From: Aradus depressus
Taxonomy: Eukaryota; Arthropoda; Insecta; Hemiptera; Aradidae
DNA length: 64,000 nucleotides
Direction: 5' to 3'
Assembly: GCA_963662175.1 (NCBI GenBank)
Contig: OY759216.1
Span: 35,605,087 to 35,669,086 of the forward strand
The notes beneath the pieces are model-generated. The model saw only the letters and a list, made by a program, of their open reading frames with translations. It was not told the DNA's origin and ran no database searches. Positions 22,796 to 33,668 of the stretch are shown here, piece by piece. Position numbers and translations under genes: made by a program. Positions within the stretch are counted from its first letter, which is position 1. Every line of letters starts with the position of its first letter.

Positions 22796-23134
22796 AGGTT
22801 AGGTTAGGTTTTATGACTCAGGCTTTATCTACGAGGTCATATCGCCTACTACCAGAGCGCTCTTTCGTAACTCTGGTGGACATGAGCCGGACTCTACGTG
22901 GGAGTCCTAAATTTTGCCTACCCTAAATTTTTATTCACCTAGGGTAGGGATCTTTATCGAGTACCTGACATCGTAAAGGCTTACAGCGGACAATCGCTTA
23001 ATGTAACATCCGAAGGACGGCGTTCTTAAGTTTTTTTTACCTCCCAGATAAAATAAACTAAGGGCCTCGGTCGGGTTTCGAACCCACGATCTTGAGCTCA
23101 GAACGCAAGCACGCATACCACTAAGACCCGCGCC
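22796..23134 (-). repeat. SINE-1 copy with TTAGG-type tail
   Basis: Near full-length minus-strand copy. Box B reads GGGTTCGAAACCC; the head end is slightly deleted around 23120. The 3' side is aggttaggttaggtt on the plus strand (22796-22810), three units of TTAGG, immediately next to the tail 'ttatgactca'. Confidence 0.85.
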
Positions 23135-24105
23135 TAAGCGTGCGCAACCGTCCGACGCACACACACTTACACATCCACATTAACGAGACTTACGCTCTGA
23201 CGGTCCGACATAGCCCCTACCAAGAGCTAAGATGGTTTGTTTACACATCAAAAACATTCGTTTTCCTTATTTTTTACTGGACTTGGTTTCCAAGGTAGGT
23301 AGGTATAATGTAGTCACGTTACGAGAAGATAACTGGTAGCTGCAGACTTAATGATGAAACGTTAACTTAAAGCCACCCCCTCGGTAAAAAGTGCTGAAAG
23401 TTAAGCATCCCTAAGTTGGGATCTGCTGTAATCATCTTTCCAAGTCCATTAGCCAACTTTTTATACAACCTTCTCATCCTTACCTTCTTTGTCTACCTAA
23501 CTCTATATTAAGTTCATTTATTCGTTTTTCATAGGTACATCCGAAAATGTGTACTCCTATTTTCAAAAATTTCCCCGCGACATATCGTTCCTTGAACTTT
23601 GATTAAAATGTTGATGATTAAAGATTTAACCAAAAATTCCAAAAGTTCCACAATCAAATTTTTGATAGTCCCTTTATGATTGATCGATAGGCACATTCGA
23701 TGATAGTTGCCGTAGATGGCAACAGAGTGCATTCGATGACTGATAATATTTGTATGTGAAAACGTGCGATACGATATACACAATGTTGAAGCTACGTTAA
23801 TAACTAGTTAATTAAAAGGAGTTAATTACACAGATAATTGTATGAAATATGATTGTGTTGCGTGTATATAAATTCATAATAACAGAAAACGTTCACTTGG
23901 TGTCTACTCGCATTGTTTTCAACCATAAAATGCGTAGTGGAACCGGGCCTAAATATTTAAATTAACAAATCGTTGTCTATTTCTTTTGATATTATATCTG
24001 AAATTTAGAACAATTTGGAAGTTTAAGTGATTTGTATTTGTATAGAAGTACATTTATACTTCTTTTAAATTTTTAATATAATACTGACATTTGAATGGTT
24101 GTTAC
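23135..24105. other. Unassigned DNA
   Basis: No gene recognised. The SINE is followed by a short CA-rich stretch (about 23155-23175). Confidence 0.45.
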
Positions 24106-24317
24106 CGTTTTTTTTTTTTTTGTTTTGTTTTCTTTATGTACGATGCATATTAGCCATGACACTGTGTTATCTAGATTATTTACGACATCCATGGCCCCGG
24201 GAGAGAGTTCTATCTACGAAATAAAACTCACTCCCGGACGGGATTCGAACCCGTAAACCATGGTGAGACCGTGCGACCAAAGCCCTACGCTCTATCTCGC
24301 ACGGCCACCATGGCCCC
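24106..24317 (-). repeat. SINE-2 copy (second tRNA-derived SINE)
   Basis: On the minus strand, a perfect box B (GGGTTCGAATCCCGTC) follows a tRNA-like 5' part with a GTGCGAGATAGAGCG box A-like region. After a body that repeats the 'ggggccatgg' word of the start, it ends in an A-rich tail (plus-strand T-run at about 24107-24121). It has no sequence in common with SINE-1 beyond the tRNA-like boxes. The only copy seen in this window. A decayed genuine tRNA gene is unlikely because of the long body and poly-A tail. Confidence 0.72.
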
Positions 24318-25139
24318 CACCTTTTCATTTAATTTAACTATTTTCAACTATTGCCGGGAAAATAACAATGTATTCCAAATCTAATATCTCCTTGTTATTT
24401 ATTGTCTTACCAAATATTACAATTTTGTAATGCATCAATACTTTTGTGATGGACGTCAGGAAATTTTGACGGAGGGATATGAAAATGAAATGAAATTTCA
24501 GAGAAAGGAAGATAAGCATATTCAAGCAGCAGTTATTAATGCGGCATACGTCCTACACTAATAGGTGCGGTAATTAAATTATTTTTATTTAATATTATTT
24601 TATTATCATTAATGTTATAAATTATTTTCTATTTACTTTATGGCACGGATTTTAACCTGAAATTCCAGTTAAAACTCAAGAAGGGCAAGTAAATATATGA
24701 GTTGTTCAAAGGCTAATCAGTGTTTAAAAATAAATCATTTGTTCGGAAGAGTGGGGATACAGGAAATTTACAGTTTAATGTAATTTATGTGTACTAATAT
24801 ATTTATGTATAATGTGTTTATTTTCTTTTTTTTCCATATTTCGCTCTTTCTGGCCTGAGGAAGGGGCGGATAATCGCATCAAAGTATCGTCTTGAATGAA
24901 GATTTTGGAGAAGAAAGAAAGAAGAGACTCTTAAAGAAATATGCATATAAAAGATTTATAAATAATACTATAAATAATCTATTGTATCTAATAATATTAA
25001 GAATTTGGTATTATTTTTATTTTACTTCTTTTTTGTTATTATTATAATTTTTCATCTCTTTATGCATTAATATTCTAAGATTTACTATCAGTTGATGTAT
25101 ATAATTTATAAGCTATTTTATTTAAAAATTGTATGACAT
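24318..25139. other. Unassigned AT-rich DNA
   Basis: No gene recognised. At about 24855-24890 lies CCTGAGGA ... GCATCAAAG, a possible decayed Penelope-type motif. Confidence 0.4.
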
Positions 25140-25375
25140 ATCCAAGAACCAGAATAGAATAGAATAGTTTTATTTGTCGGCGTTCAAGTCCTAGATTTTT
25201 GTCCTCCAGGATGTGGCTTACTGTGAGAGGCCAGGCCCCGCACTTGCCACAGCCCGGAGCCGTCACCCTGGTGATGAGGTGGCCATGGGTTAGATGAGTG
25301 TGGCCTACACGGAGCCACATCAGACATACCTCCTCCTGCCTATTCTGCCTTTTGGAGCTTGTTGTGGTTTAACGG
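25140..25375 (-). pseudogene. LINE ORF2 3'-end relic (zinc-binding/RNase H side)
   Basis: The minus strand encodes SSKRQNRQEEVCLMWLRVGH followed by THLTHGHLITRVTAPGCGKC and GAWPLTVSHILEDK. The order R-x-GHT-x-LTH ... C-x2-CG ... LTV-x-HIL is the cysteine/histidine motif that closes ORF2 in I-, R1- and Jockey-related elements. About 60 codons remain; upstream the frame is lost. A short GAATA-type run at 25153-25168 (plus strand) lies where a 3' tail would be. Confidence 0.7.
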
Positions 25376-26044
25376 AAATAAATATTATTAAAAGGAGCCA
25401 AAACGATATGGAGATATTTCGAATCACTGACTGGTTTGAGGATCAATGATTGAAAGGTCCTAAAGGAGAATCGTGATCACCGTTAGTGATACCTGTGATC
25501 CTCAAATATTCGCCGTTATATCATTATTACTGTTTTACTAGCTTCGTTATGTTTTGAAAATAGGATAGCAAGGGCGGGCTTATAGTAACCATAAAATTCA
25601 TAATATCAAAAAAATGATAGTTGTTGAATGATTTGAACTTTGACCACTATGACCGTTCTGCTACTTATATGGAGCGAACGGTAATAGGTTGATATCTGGT
25701 AATTGTCTTCAATTGTCCCTCCATTTCTGATCTCCGTTCTTTCAAAACTAATAATTTGATCAATTGACGACCTTTGGTCCCTCTATTGACTCATCATTCT
25801 ACTCTTCATGTAAACTTTTTTTTTTGGAGGATACGTAATTTTTCTATTTCCCAACTAACTGTAGTCTTTGAAATACTTATATATATATACGTCTATATAC
25901 GTTTTCAATTTGAAAATTTCGGCGTCTTGTTTCGAGAGTAAGTACATACGCAACTGTACTATCCAACTAGTTTGATCAATAATTTGAACAGATAACGAAA
26001 TACGCTGTAAAATAAGAATTATGTGTTTTTTTTTTCAAGAGAAT
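25376..26044. other. Unassigned DNA
   Basis: No gene or repeat recognised. Confidence 0.45.
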
Positions 26045-26365
26045 AGTGGTATGCGTGCCTGCTTTCTGAGCTCGAAATCGTGGGTTCGGAAACAGGCCGG
26101 GGCCCTTAGGTTTTTTTCTTAGAGCAAAAAAACCTTGAGAAAGTCGTCCTTCGAAAGGACGTTAAGCGATGGTCCCGAGTCTGTGTGATTTCAGGTACTC
26201 GTTGAAGACCCCTACCACAATTAACTAAAGCTAGCGAGGAAAAATTTAGAACTCCCACAGTAGAGTCGGGCTCATATCTACCAGTGACGAAAGAGCCCTT
26301 TGGTAGTAGGCGATATGACCTCATGGTTAAAGCCTGGGAATGAGTCATAATAACTAATTATAATA
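26045..26365 (+). repeat. SINE-1 copy, near full length but diverged
   Basis: All blocks are in order from 'tagtggtatgcgtgcctgct' through a degenerate box B (GGTTCGGAAACAG) to 'gaatgagtcataataactaa'. Substitutions and small indels mark it as an older copy. Confidence 0.82.
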
Positions 26366-26498
26366 CAGGTAGATTACAACATTGTCAGGTTTAGTCAATT
26401 TATTAATAGCGAACCATTCTTATATATTAGGTAAGAAAGGGAGTTGGAATTTAAACTAGGCCAGAGTAGGTCTATTGTGTGCCCATGTGTGTTGGTCC

Positions 26499-26725
26499 CT
26501 ACAGTAGCCCTGTATCTTTAATAAAATTCAGGGTGCTGCTGCAGGTTCCCTCCATTACCTGCTTTGGTTCCGTTATAGCAGAGCCGAAGTAGTAAAATCT
26601 CTTGCTTTCTAGTGCCCCGCACTCGCACTGGCTTAGAATATAAACCGGAGTCTCATTTTCCTCGCCACATTTCCTGCAGAGAGGCCTTTCAGCGATGCCA
26701 ATATTGTACAGGTGTTTGTTCATAT
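26499..26725 (-). pseudogene. LINE ORF2 C-terminal zinc-binding relic
   Basis: The minus strand gives NKHLYNIGIAERPLCRKCGE followed by ENETPVYILSQC. This fits the H/Y-L-x4-G ... C-x2-C-G-x-E-x-ET-x-HIL-x2-C pattern of the zinc-binding segment found after the reverse transcriptase in I/R1-type LINEs and related proteins. The histidine before IL is a tyrosine here, so the motif is partly lost. A different lineage from the Jockey fragments. Confidence 0.65.
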
Positions 26726-27409
26726 GACAGTGTTATGTTATATGTCATGTACTTTACAGTTAGAAATATGTTTGTTCTAAAATATTTACTTCTCTTTTTT
26801 TAATAACAGTAGTAAAACTAATATAATTAAATTCTAACAAGATAAACTAATTTATATGTGATAATCGAGAAATAATGTACACAATCATCTAACAAAATGA
26901 TTACTGATGATATGAGAATATAAATAAAATTAACATCATAAGCTTTTCCTATCTTTAATATAACTAAATAAATGACAAAAATATATAAATTAAAATTGTA
27001 ACAAAATAAATTTAAAAAATTACAAAATAGTGATAATATATAATTGACTAAGGTATATGATATTTAGAATATTAATCACCATCACATTAAATACTATATC
27101 TGAAAACAGAACGGGTTCTAAAGTGAAGTTAAGGGGAGCAGTTAAAGTAAACTTGTCATTCATACAAATATTATTTTTCGTAACTTAATTCATTCCCAGT
27201 TGTTATTAATTATCAAGTGACCTGCATTTTGAGCAAAGTTTGAGGCAGTTTTTGGGGGCAGGTTTTTTGAGTAATAATAATAATATTTATTTCTGTTAAA
27301 CCATAACATCGTAACAGGATACGTCAAAAGAATGTATACCTTAAGATAGCTTATAAATAATATACATATATTAACAGATATTAACTTTAAGAGTTTGACT
27401 CAAATGGAG
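26726..27409. other. Unassigned AT-rich DNA
   Basis: No gene recognised. Very AT-rich from 26800 to 27110; 'aataataataatatttatt' at 27277-27295. Confidence 0.45.
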
Positions 27410-27830
27410 TGGAGCCCCTCCCTCCTATTACCCCTCCTCTATCGTTCGGCCAATTCCGCGGAAAATTATTAGCTTTCGTCCTTATGGGATTTTGAATTAA
27501 CATATGAAATTTTATGTCGATACATTCACTGTAGTTATCAGAGTTTTTGTATTAATTCCCTCCTAATCCCCCTTTCCCTTTAGTCGATTTGACTGAAAAT
27601 CAATAGGTGTCGTCCTTAGAGGTTTCTGGATACACATTTAAAACTTCGTGCGCATACATTCATTCTATCGGGAGATATATCATGTTCCCAGAACGTACAG
27701 ACAGATTTTATTTTTCTTCATTTTTGGAAATAGGAGTCGAAAAACATGAAATTCTGTTGAAAACTAGACATCGAATTTCTGACCAATTACCTAAATTTCC
27801 CTATACTTCATATATCTGGAAAAGTAAAAA
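27410..27830 (-). repeat. Family A copy
   Basis: Two antisense monomers at about 27480-27545 ('aaattttatgtcgatacatt') and 27605-27680 ('aataggtgtcgtccttagag', 'cttcgtgcgcatacattcat'), then 'aaaaacatgaaattctgttg' and 'gaccaattacctaaatttcc'. Ends in the 'tatacttcatata' hairpin-like terminus. Confidence 0.72.
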
Positions 27831-29079
27831 AAACATGAAAGGAAACAGTATTTCACACATGAGTTTCATAAATGTGAACAAACAAGAGAGACAGAGATAG
27901 TGTAAATGTAAACTGTGAAAATTAATTATGGTCAGTTGGGCTAAGTACAACCCCTCGAGAGGGGAGGATTATGTATATGTAAAACAATTAATTATAAAAA
28001 ATATTAAACAACTTGTTGTTTAATGCAAATGTGCGAATATTAAACAATTGTTTTTCCACTGCCAGGGGCACCCTGGGGCCTTTTCTCTACCTTAATCCAC
28101 TGCTCCCTAAGCACTAGTTACTTCATTATATCATAAGGTTCTTTCTTGTTGTGTGTGTGTGTTGCACTATATCTTTCGCATTTAAGATTTACATTAAAAT
28201 TAGCATAAATGTTAATTACTTCAAAGGACAGATCCGTATAGTTTTTGGTTGTGTTCCAACGAAGTAAAGGCCACTTCAATAAAAAAATAATTAAAACAAA
28301 CAGCTATAGTCAGTCAGTCAATTAGAGTTGTCACATCACATAATTTTTTCTGAACGAATCTCTATTATTTTTGTTATCGCTTCGCCACTATTCAGCCATT
28401 AACAACACTTTTATAATAAAATAAAACAATTTATAACCATTATACTTTATATGCTAGTCAATATTAAATATAATGGTTATAAAATAAATTTTGGGGAGAC
28501 CGAAGGCCAATTTTTTTTTTTTTTTTAAACCATCTTCATTCATCAAGTGAACATTATAATGGTCTCAAATTGGAATATGTGAAACTATTCTCCCATTTAT
28601 TTGTTTTATTTTTATAGCAATTACAGACGTTACGGAAAGTTCTCCCATCATCAGTATCTATAATTCATCTGTTCTTTGTGTTAACTATTCCGTCTGTCCT
28701 TGAGAATCTTTCTTATATACAACATATTTATTGAGTGATCTCTATGTTGAATCTCCAAGTCAAGACTTCATAGAGTTCGACTCACTAAATATGTTCTGAA
28801 AAAAGAATATTTTGATTACTATGACAAAGAAAAAAATGCTTAACAGAAGAGCAAATAAAATATAGATACCGATGTATTACTTCCCGAAACGTCTATAATT
28901 GCTAGGTTATAAAAACTTGAAAAGAAATGGAAGAATTGTAGAGTTTATATACGATAAAAAATATTAAATTAAAAATTTTAATATCCCCCGACACAAAAAA
29001 TAAACCTTTAAAAAGGGAGGGGGGAGGGGGGCTTGAAGGGCTTAGAGGGAGGGGCTTGGCCTTATAAACATTTGAGCTC
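27831..29079. other. Unassigned DNA
   Basis: No gene recognised. A 14-bp inverted repeat (ttataaccattata, 28431-28444, and its complement at 28469-28482) flanks a 24-base spacer. T-run at about 28510-28526. G-rich stretch at about 29017-29060. Confidence 0.45.
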
Positions 29080-29345
29080 AAACTCTCTAGCTGTAATAGA
29101 GGACGAGATCCCTACACAGGCTCTGATGAAATCTGAAGATCTTGGAAACGGCATATCAAAAGTCGACGCGATATCGAAGAAGACGCAACATATTTGCCCT
29201 CGCGCTCTTCTACGTTTGCGAGCAGAATCCGAAATGCGTTTTCAGTGGATGTGCCACTCAAGCAGCCGATTTCAAACGAAGGCATGAACTTGCGTCAGAA
29301 GATGAGGGTCTGCAGTACCTTGTACCTTTTTGCTAAGGCGAAATC
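29080..29345 (-). pseudogene. R1/LOA-like reverse-transcriptase relic
   Basis: On the minus strand, TSTENAFRILLANVEEREGK then YV and, after a one-base shift, CVFFDIASTFD. This resembles the pattern G-x-S-T-x-x-A-x8-E-x-KYV-x3-F-x-D-x3-A-F-D of R1/LOA-type reverse transcriptases (fingers motif to catalytic motif A, the first D retained). Only about 90 codons are recognisable, and the frame is broken at least once. Lineage assignment is from memory of the family pattern. Confidence 0.55.
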
Positions 29346-30019
29346 CCTGTCCCCGGGCACAACTGGCGAAAAGACAGACGTCAAACACTCGTTAAAAGAG
29401 CTTCGGCCAACGGAACCTTAAAAAAGGAAGTAGAGAAAAATAAAAATATGTATATGAAAAAGAAAGATGGAGATATATTTTCTCGATGAAGAATGGAGAA
29501 TCTAATTTCCTTTTTAAAGTTGGACTGTAAACAGAACCCCAGTTTCATTTCCTAGCTCTGGATATGGGATATAACTGGTGCTCGGAAATCTGGGGAACAG
29601 CCCCGTGAAGTCTTGTCTTTATTGAATTATTGGATAGAGGGGGGAACCCTCTGCGCCCTCATGGATTTCGTGATTATGAAATTTAACTCTTTTTACGCCT
29701 CGTAGAATCCGTGTTTTTTATTCATGAAAAAAAAAAAAAAAAAAAAAAAAACTTCCGCGTTTGCTTTTTCAAACGAATATTATACCTCCTTCTACCCCCA
29801 ATTAACACTAGATTTTTGCAAAATTTTCATTAGGACCATAACTTATATACCAAGTTTCATAAAAATTCGTTCAGTGATTTTTGAGTTAGTTGTGACAAGG
29901 GTTTAGGGGAGAGACAAGACACGGAAGAAACATTTTTTGACCAGAAAAGCAAAGTTGTGAAAGAAATTTCGAAAGCTAAGACCAACTAAGACCACAAACT
30001 TTTCAGCTCTCAGTAACAT
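29346..30019. other. Unassigned; long A-run
   Basis: No gene recognised. An A-run of about 25 bases (29727-29751) may be a retroelement tail, but no element body could be recognised upstream. The segment 29820-29900 ('aagtttcataaaaattcgtt', 'gttagttgtgacaagg') has the look of a LINE 3' untranslated region. Confidence 0.4.
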
Positions 30020-30122
30020 GGGTAGGCAACATTTATGACTCCCACGGTAGAGTCGGTCTCATGTCCACCAGAGCGACGGAAGAGCGCTATGGTAGTAGGC
30101 CCGGGTATGAGTCACAATAACT
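30020..30122 (+). repeat. SINE-1 copy, 3' fragment
   Basis: Begins with 'gactcccacggtagagtcgg', has the 'agagcgctatggtagtaggc' block joined directly to 'ccgggtatgagtcacaataa'. The block between these is deleted. Confidence 0.8.
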
Positions 30123-30899
30123 AGTGTATTTTCGAAGTTGCGTTTATCCACCATCAAGAAAAGTAATAAAAAAAGTTTGTCTTATTTATTTCCAGCTGAG
30201 AAGAAAAATTGGCTGAAGATTTTCAGAAAAAAATGTCATTCTCTGCAGTTCCATTATGGGGCAGCATTGAATAAAATTAAATCCTATCCCAGTCATCGCA
30301 AGCTTCCCCTGCCGGTGTAATGAATGTATCTAAGTTGATCAATTCGTGCTGACGGTTTTTTTCGTACATAATATTTTTTTTTTTCTTATATAATATCTAC
30401 CATTTTTCTTCCATAAAATCTTTCACAATTCCGGACTTGAACAGATCTGCCTATAAATGCCTGGTCTAAGATTCAATCAGAACCTGGTGTCAAGAATCTC
30501 CGACGTCTACTGACGTAGGTACATGTCATGGACGACTTCTGACGAATATTAATGTGAAGAGCCATGACTCACTTCTCATAATAGGATTTGTAGGTTTTCT
30601 ATTGACTCTGTCAATCCATGTAAAACATGCTATGAATCTTTTTCAGAATTTTGTTACTCAAGTCACAAACCACCCGCCACAAAATATTTGAAAATGTCAA
30701 CTTATTTCTAAAATCCTATAACAAACTTACAACTGGGCAGATAACGTTACTAACCTTTTTAAAGTTACTAACCTGCCGAAAGTTATTCCGGCTAACCTAC
30801 TAATACTAAATAAAATGTTCAACTTACAATTTAACCAAAAATATGGTTTGTTTTGTTGAATTTCCGATCTATGACAGGTATTTGCTTCAGGATTGGCCC
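30123..30899. other. Unassigned DNA
   Basis: No gene recognised. Words at 30750-30795 ('aaagttactaacctgccgaa') recur at 41625-41670, suggesting a further low-copy repeat. Confidence 0.4.
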
Positions 30900-31410
30900 C
30901 TGCAATGTCTTGGTCCCCTTAGGTCTAATCCTGAGGACGTCCAGTAACATGGAATTTAGGAATTTTTATTGGTTCTAATCCCAATAACCAATTTTTGGAT
31001 AGGACTAGCCGCTTTCGCGTAAATCGAGCGAACAACTAAAAAAAATGAATTCAAAAATATTTGAGGACATTTTTAGGCATGTAACTCGAAAATCGGCCAA
31101 CCTTCGAATAATGTGCCTTCCAGTTTTCTCTACAACTTTGACAAGATTTTTGATTGAATCAAAGATATAAGCGATATCTTGTGAAATTTAGGCCCCGTAC
31201 TAAAGTAGACTTAATTTTCGCAAATTTTTCGGCCAAAATCTAATCAGACATCTTCATTTCTAATTTCAAGTTCAATGCTACATAATTATTTGGTTCACCG
31301 CAAAAATGGTATTCAAGGGACTTTGAAACGGGAAAATCCTTTGATAACTCGATCTCGGATTATCACACGATTACAATAATTTCTTACACTATGGGTATAA
31401 GAAAGTAAAA
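30900..31410 (-). repeat. Family B copy
   Basis: Antisense Family B with 'ggactagccgctttcgcgta', 'tgtgccttccagttttctct', 'ttcggccaaaatctaatcag', 'gatctcggattatcacacga' and the outer end 'tgggtataagaaagtaaaaa'. Confidence 0.7.
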
Positions 31411-31910
31411 ATGGTAAATATAATTCTTACCAATAGAAACAGTCAGTCAGCCATTAATAATACAAGTTATGGTTGGAGGGGAGGACAGAACCCGATGTAG
31501 GTCTGATGGATGGGGCTGGGTGACGAAGATCTAGGGACATATGAAACCCGACTGTGAAGGGGTGTCATACAATATTCATAGGGCCCACGACTTAAGGATC
31601 TACACTCCCTCAAGGAATTCTCCAAACAAAAAGGAAGGACGACATAAATATATGGTTTATTCATATATAACCAACTGTCAAAGGTCCGTTGGCACTTACA
31701 TACATTTTCCTGATTTTTTTCTTTCAGAATCAATAAATATTGTGACAGTAGGTTAAACACTGGACTAGGTTGACAGTATATCGTGAGTTGGTTCTGACAG
31801 ACGGCCCTGGCCATTGTCAGTATTGTATACTCGATATTAGAATGTTTTGTAAGTATGTGTAAATAAAGTATATATTCATTCATTTATTTGACACGATAAG
31901 ACTGGAGAAA
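31411..31910. other. Unassigned DNA
   Basis: No gene recognised. The minus frame at 31467-31883 has no recognisable domain. Confidence 0.4.
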
Positions 31911-32200
31911 GGACGATCAAAACGTGATCGATGAATCACCGGCAGTGTACTTCCCCAGATCGTATTAATCGGTGGTCTTTATGGAGTTTTGTATATACTT
32001 ATGAAATTTTCACATTCATTACGACAGTTACTAGAATTTTCGTGTTAAGCCTCCTCCCTTCCTTTCGGAATCAATAGGTATCATCCTATTAACACACATA
32101 GAATTTCATGTCGACACATTCACTCTCTCGGGTGTTCACACACAGGAAATTTTTTTCTCTATTTTTTGTGTCAGGAGTTTGGAAACCATGAAATACCAGT
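31911..32200 (-). repeat. Family A copy
   Basis: Starts with the family edge 'gatgaatcaccggcagtgta' plus 'cttccccag' and contains two antisense monomers ('catgtcgacacattcact'). Confidence 0.7.
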
Positions 32201-32214
32201 GAAATTCCTTTTTT

Positions 32215-32395
32215 TTTTCTTAAATTCACAAATAGGTATTCACAACTGTATAAATAATATTTACAACAAACAAATTTGTTAAAAGAGTAAAATTTGGCAT
32301 TGTCAAAATGTTATGAGGGGAGAAATCACCCAGGGGCGACACTCCCTACGCACTAGAGTTGCACTCGTTTATAACTCACTGTCAGTGCTGGCCAT
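32215..32395. repeat. Family C repeat copy
   Basis: Paralogue of 4200-4375; both contain 'cacaaatagg', a 'tataaataatat' block, 'gcgacactcc' or 'gtgacactcc', and 'gttgcactcgtttataact'. Possibly a LINE 3' end; unclassified. Confidence 0.5.
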
Positions 32396-33004
32396 TGGCG
32401 CTTAAAGTGTCGTTGGGGAAGTGTGGAAGAATGGAGGGCACGGACTAGACTAGAGTGAGAACTCTGGGAGTAATAACTTTTTGTACCTGGATTTCGCTAA
32501 TTCGATGACGAGGGGAATGCTGAGGTTAGTATGGAGGGTCTAGTTGCCCTGGCGTTACTCATTTTTTTAAGTCTTGGTTCTCGAGAAAAAGGAATTATCC
32601 AATCTATATAGTGAAAGATTGTCTAGGTCCTTGAGTTGTGAGTGCACCGGACTGTTATACTACTGTTGTACATATAAAAGAGACAGTAAAACTACCAACC
32701 ATCATTAACTTCTAATGACATGAACTGAGAGAGAAACAGCCTGAGACTTGATGGAGGTCACCCTGTCACTCTGCTCCACTAATCCTTGGTTTATGTCCCT
32801 GGATTGTTTGATAGCGCATTGCGGCTCTCTTCAGCTCCATCCCATGGAGGCTGTAGCGTCCTGCGGTGGGTACTATATTTTACATTATTTACACTCGTTT
32901 ACCTACCTAGAGGGAGCTTGTATATATTACCTCTCTATACACCGTCTGGTCCAGTACATAGGTAGGAGCCATGTATACTATGACATATAGTTAGTTAATA
33001 TCAC
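32396..33004. other. Unassigned DNA
   Basis: No gene recognised. Confidence 0.4.
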
Positions 33005-33225
33005 TAATGCCAGGGCTTTAATTACAAGGACATATCGCCCAATACCAGAACGCTCTTTCGTCGCTCTGGTGGACCTAAGATAAATTTTGCTTACCTAGAT
33101 TCACCTAGGGTAGGGGTCAAGTACCTGACATCGTACAGACTGACCATCGCCTCGGCCGAGTTTGGAACCGCTCGATCTTGGGCTCAGTAGGCTAGCACGG
33201 TACCTCTGGGCTACTGGCGCCCTCG
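33005..33225 (-). repeat. SINE-1 copy, body deletion
   Basis: Minus-strand copy with head ('gggcgccagtagcccagagg'), degenerate box B and tail ('cagggctttaattacaagga'), but with part of the body missing around 33150 where 'gaccatcgc' joins 'ctcggccgag'. Confidence 0.8.
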
Positions 33226-33668
33226 TGAGATAAAAATGTTCATTGTAACAAGCACGGCCTTTTTTCATAAATAACTCAGAAATGGCACATCATATCAATT
33301 AATACTTACAAATAAACGTTCTAGAGAATTGAATTATGCGTCGATTGAGATCAAATATAGATCAATGAAACCAATATCAAACTCACAAATCACATTTCAA
33401 ATAGGATGCATCTGAGAAATCACTGTTTTTGGGGGGGGTGAAACCAGTACCCTGGTTAGTCAAAATTATTTTCTGATATAATAACTTCTTCTTCTTCTTC
33501 CCAACTATGTAGCGACACAATAAAAAATCATTCTCGACCCCAAATATGGGGTATAGTCGTGATCAGTACGTCATCACTTCATGTGTTGAATTATTTATGA
33601 TTTGTTTGAGATCTATGACAATTAGTTTATTAGATCTATACTGTTTTCTTTTATTTTATTTATAGTCC
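33226..33668. other. Unassigned DNA
   Basis: No gene recognised. G-run of 10 at about 33431-33440. 'aatatggggtatagtcgtga' at 33543 resembles 35063 in a Family A copy. Confidence 0.4.

Noticed and set aside
22796..22810. Interstitial telomere (TTAGG) sequence marking a chromosome fusion
   Set aside because: Only three units, and at both places it sits exactly at a SINE-1 tail; a SINE tail variant is the simpler reading.
24237..24317. A tRNA gene on the minus strand with a perfect box B
   Set aside because: The 3' side continues into a long body and poly-A tail, and the anticodon-arm region does not fold convincingly; SINE-2 fits better.
28431..28482. 14-bp inverted repeat as a MITE
   Set aside because: Arms are short and AT-rich, with no target duplication or second copy found.
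31467..31883. 138-codon minus-strand frame as a gene
   Set aside because: No domain, mixed composition, no splice or start context that would support it.
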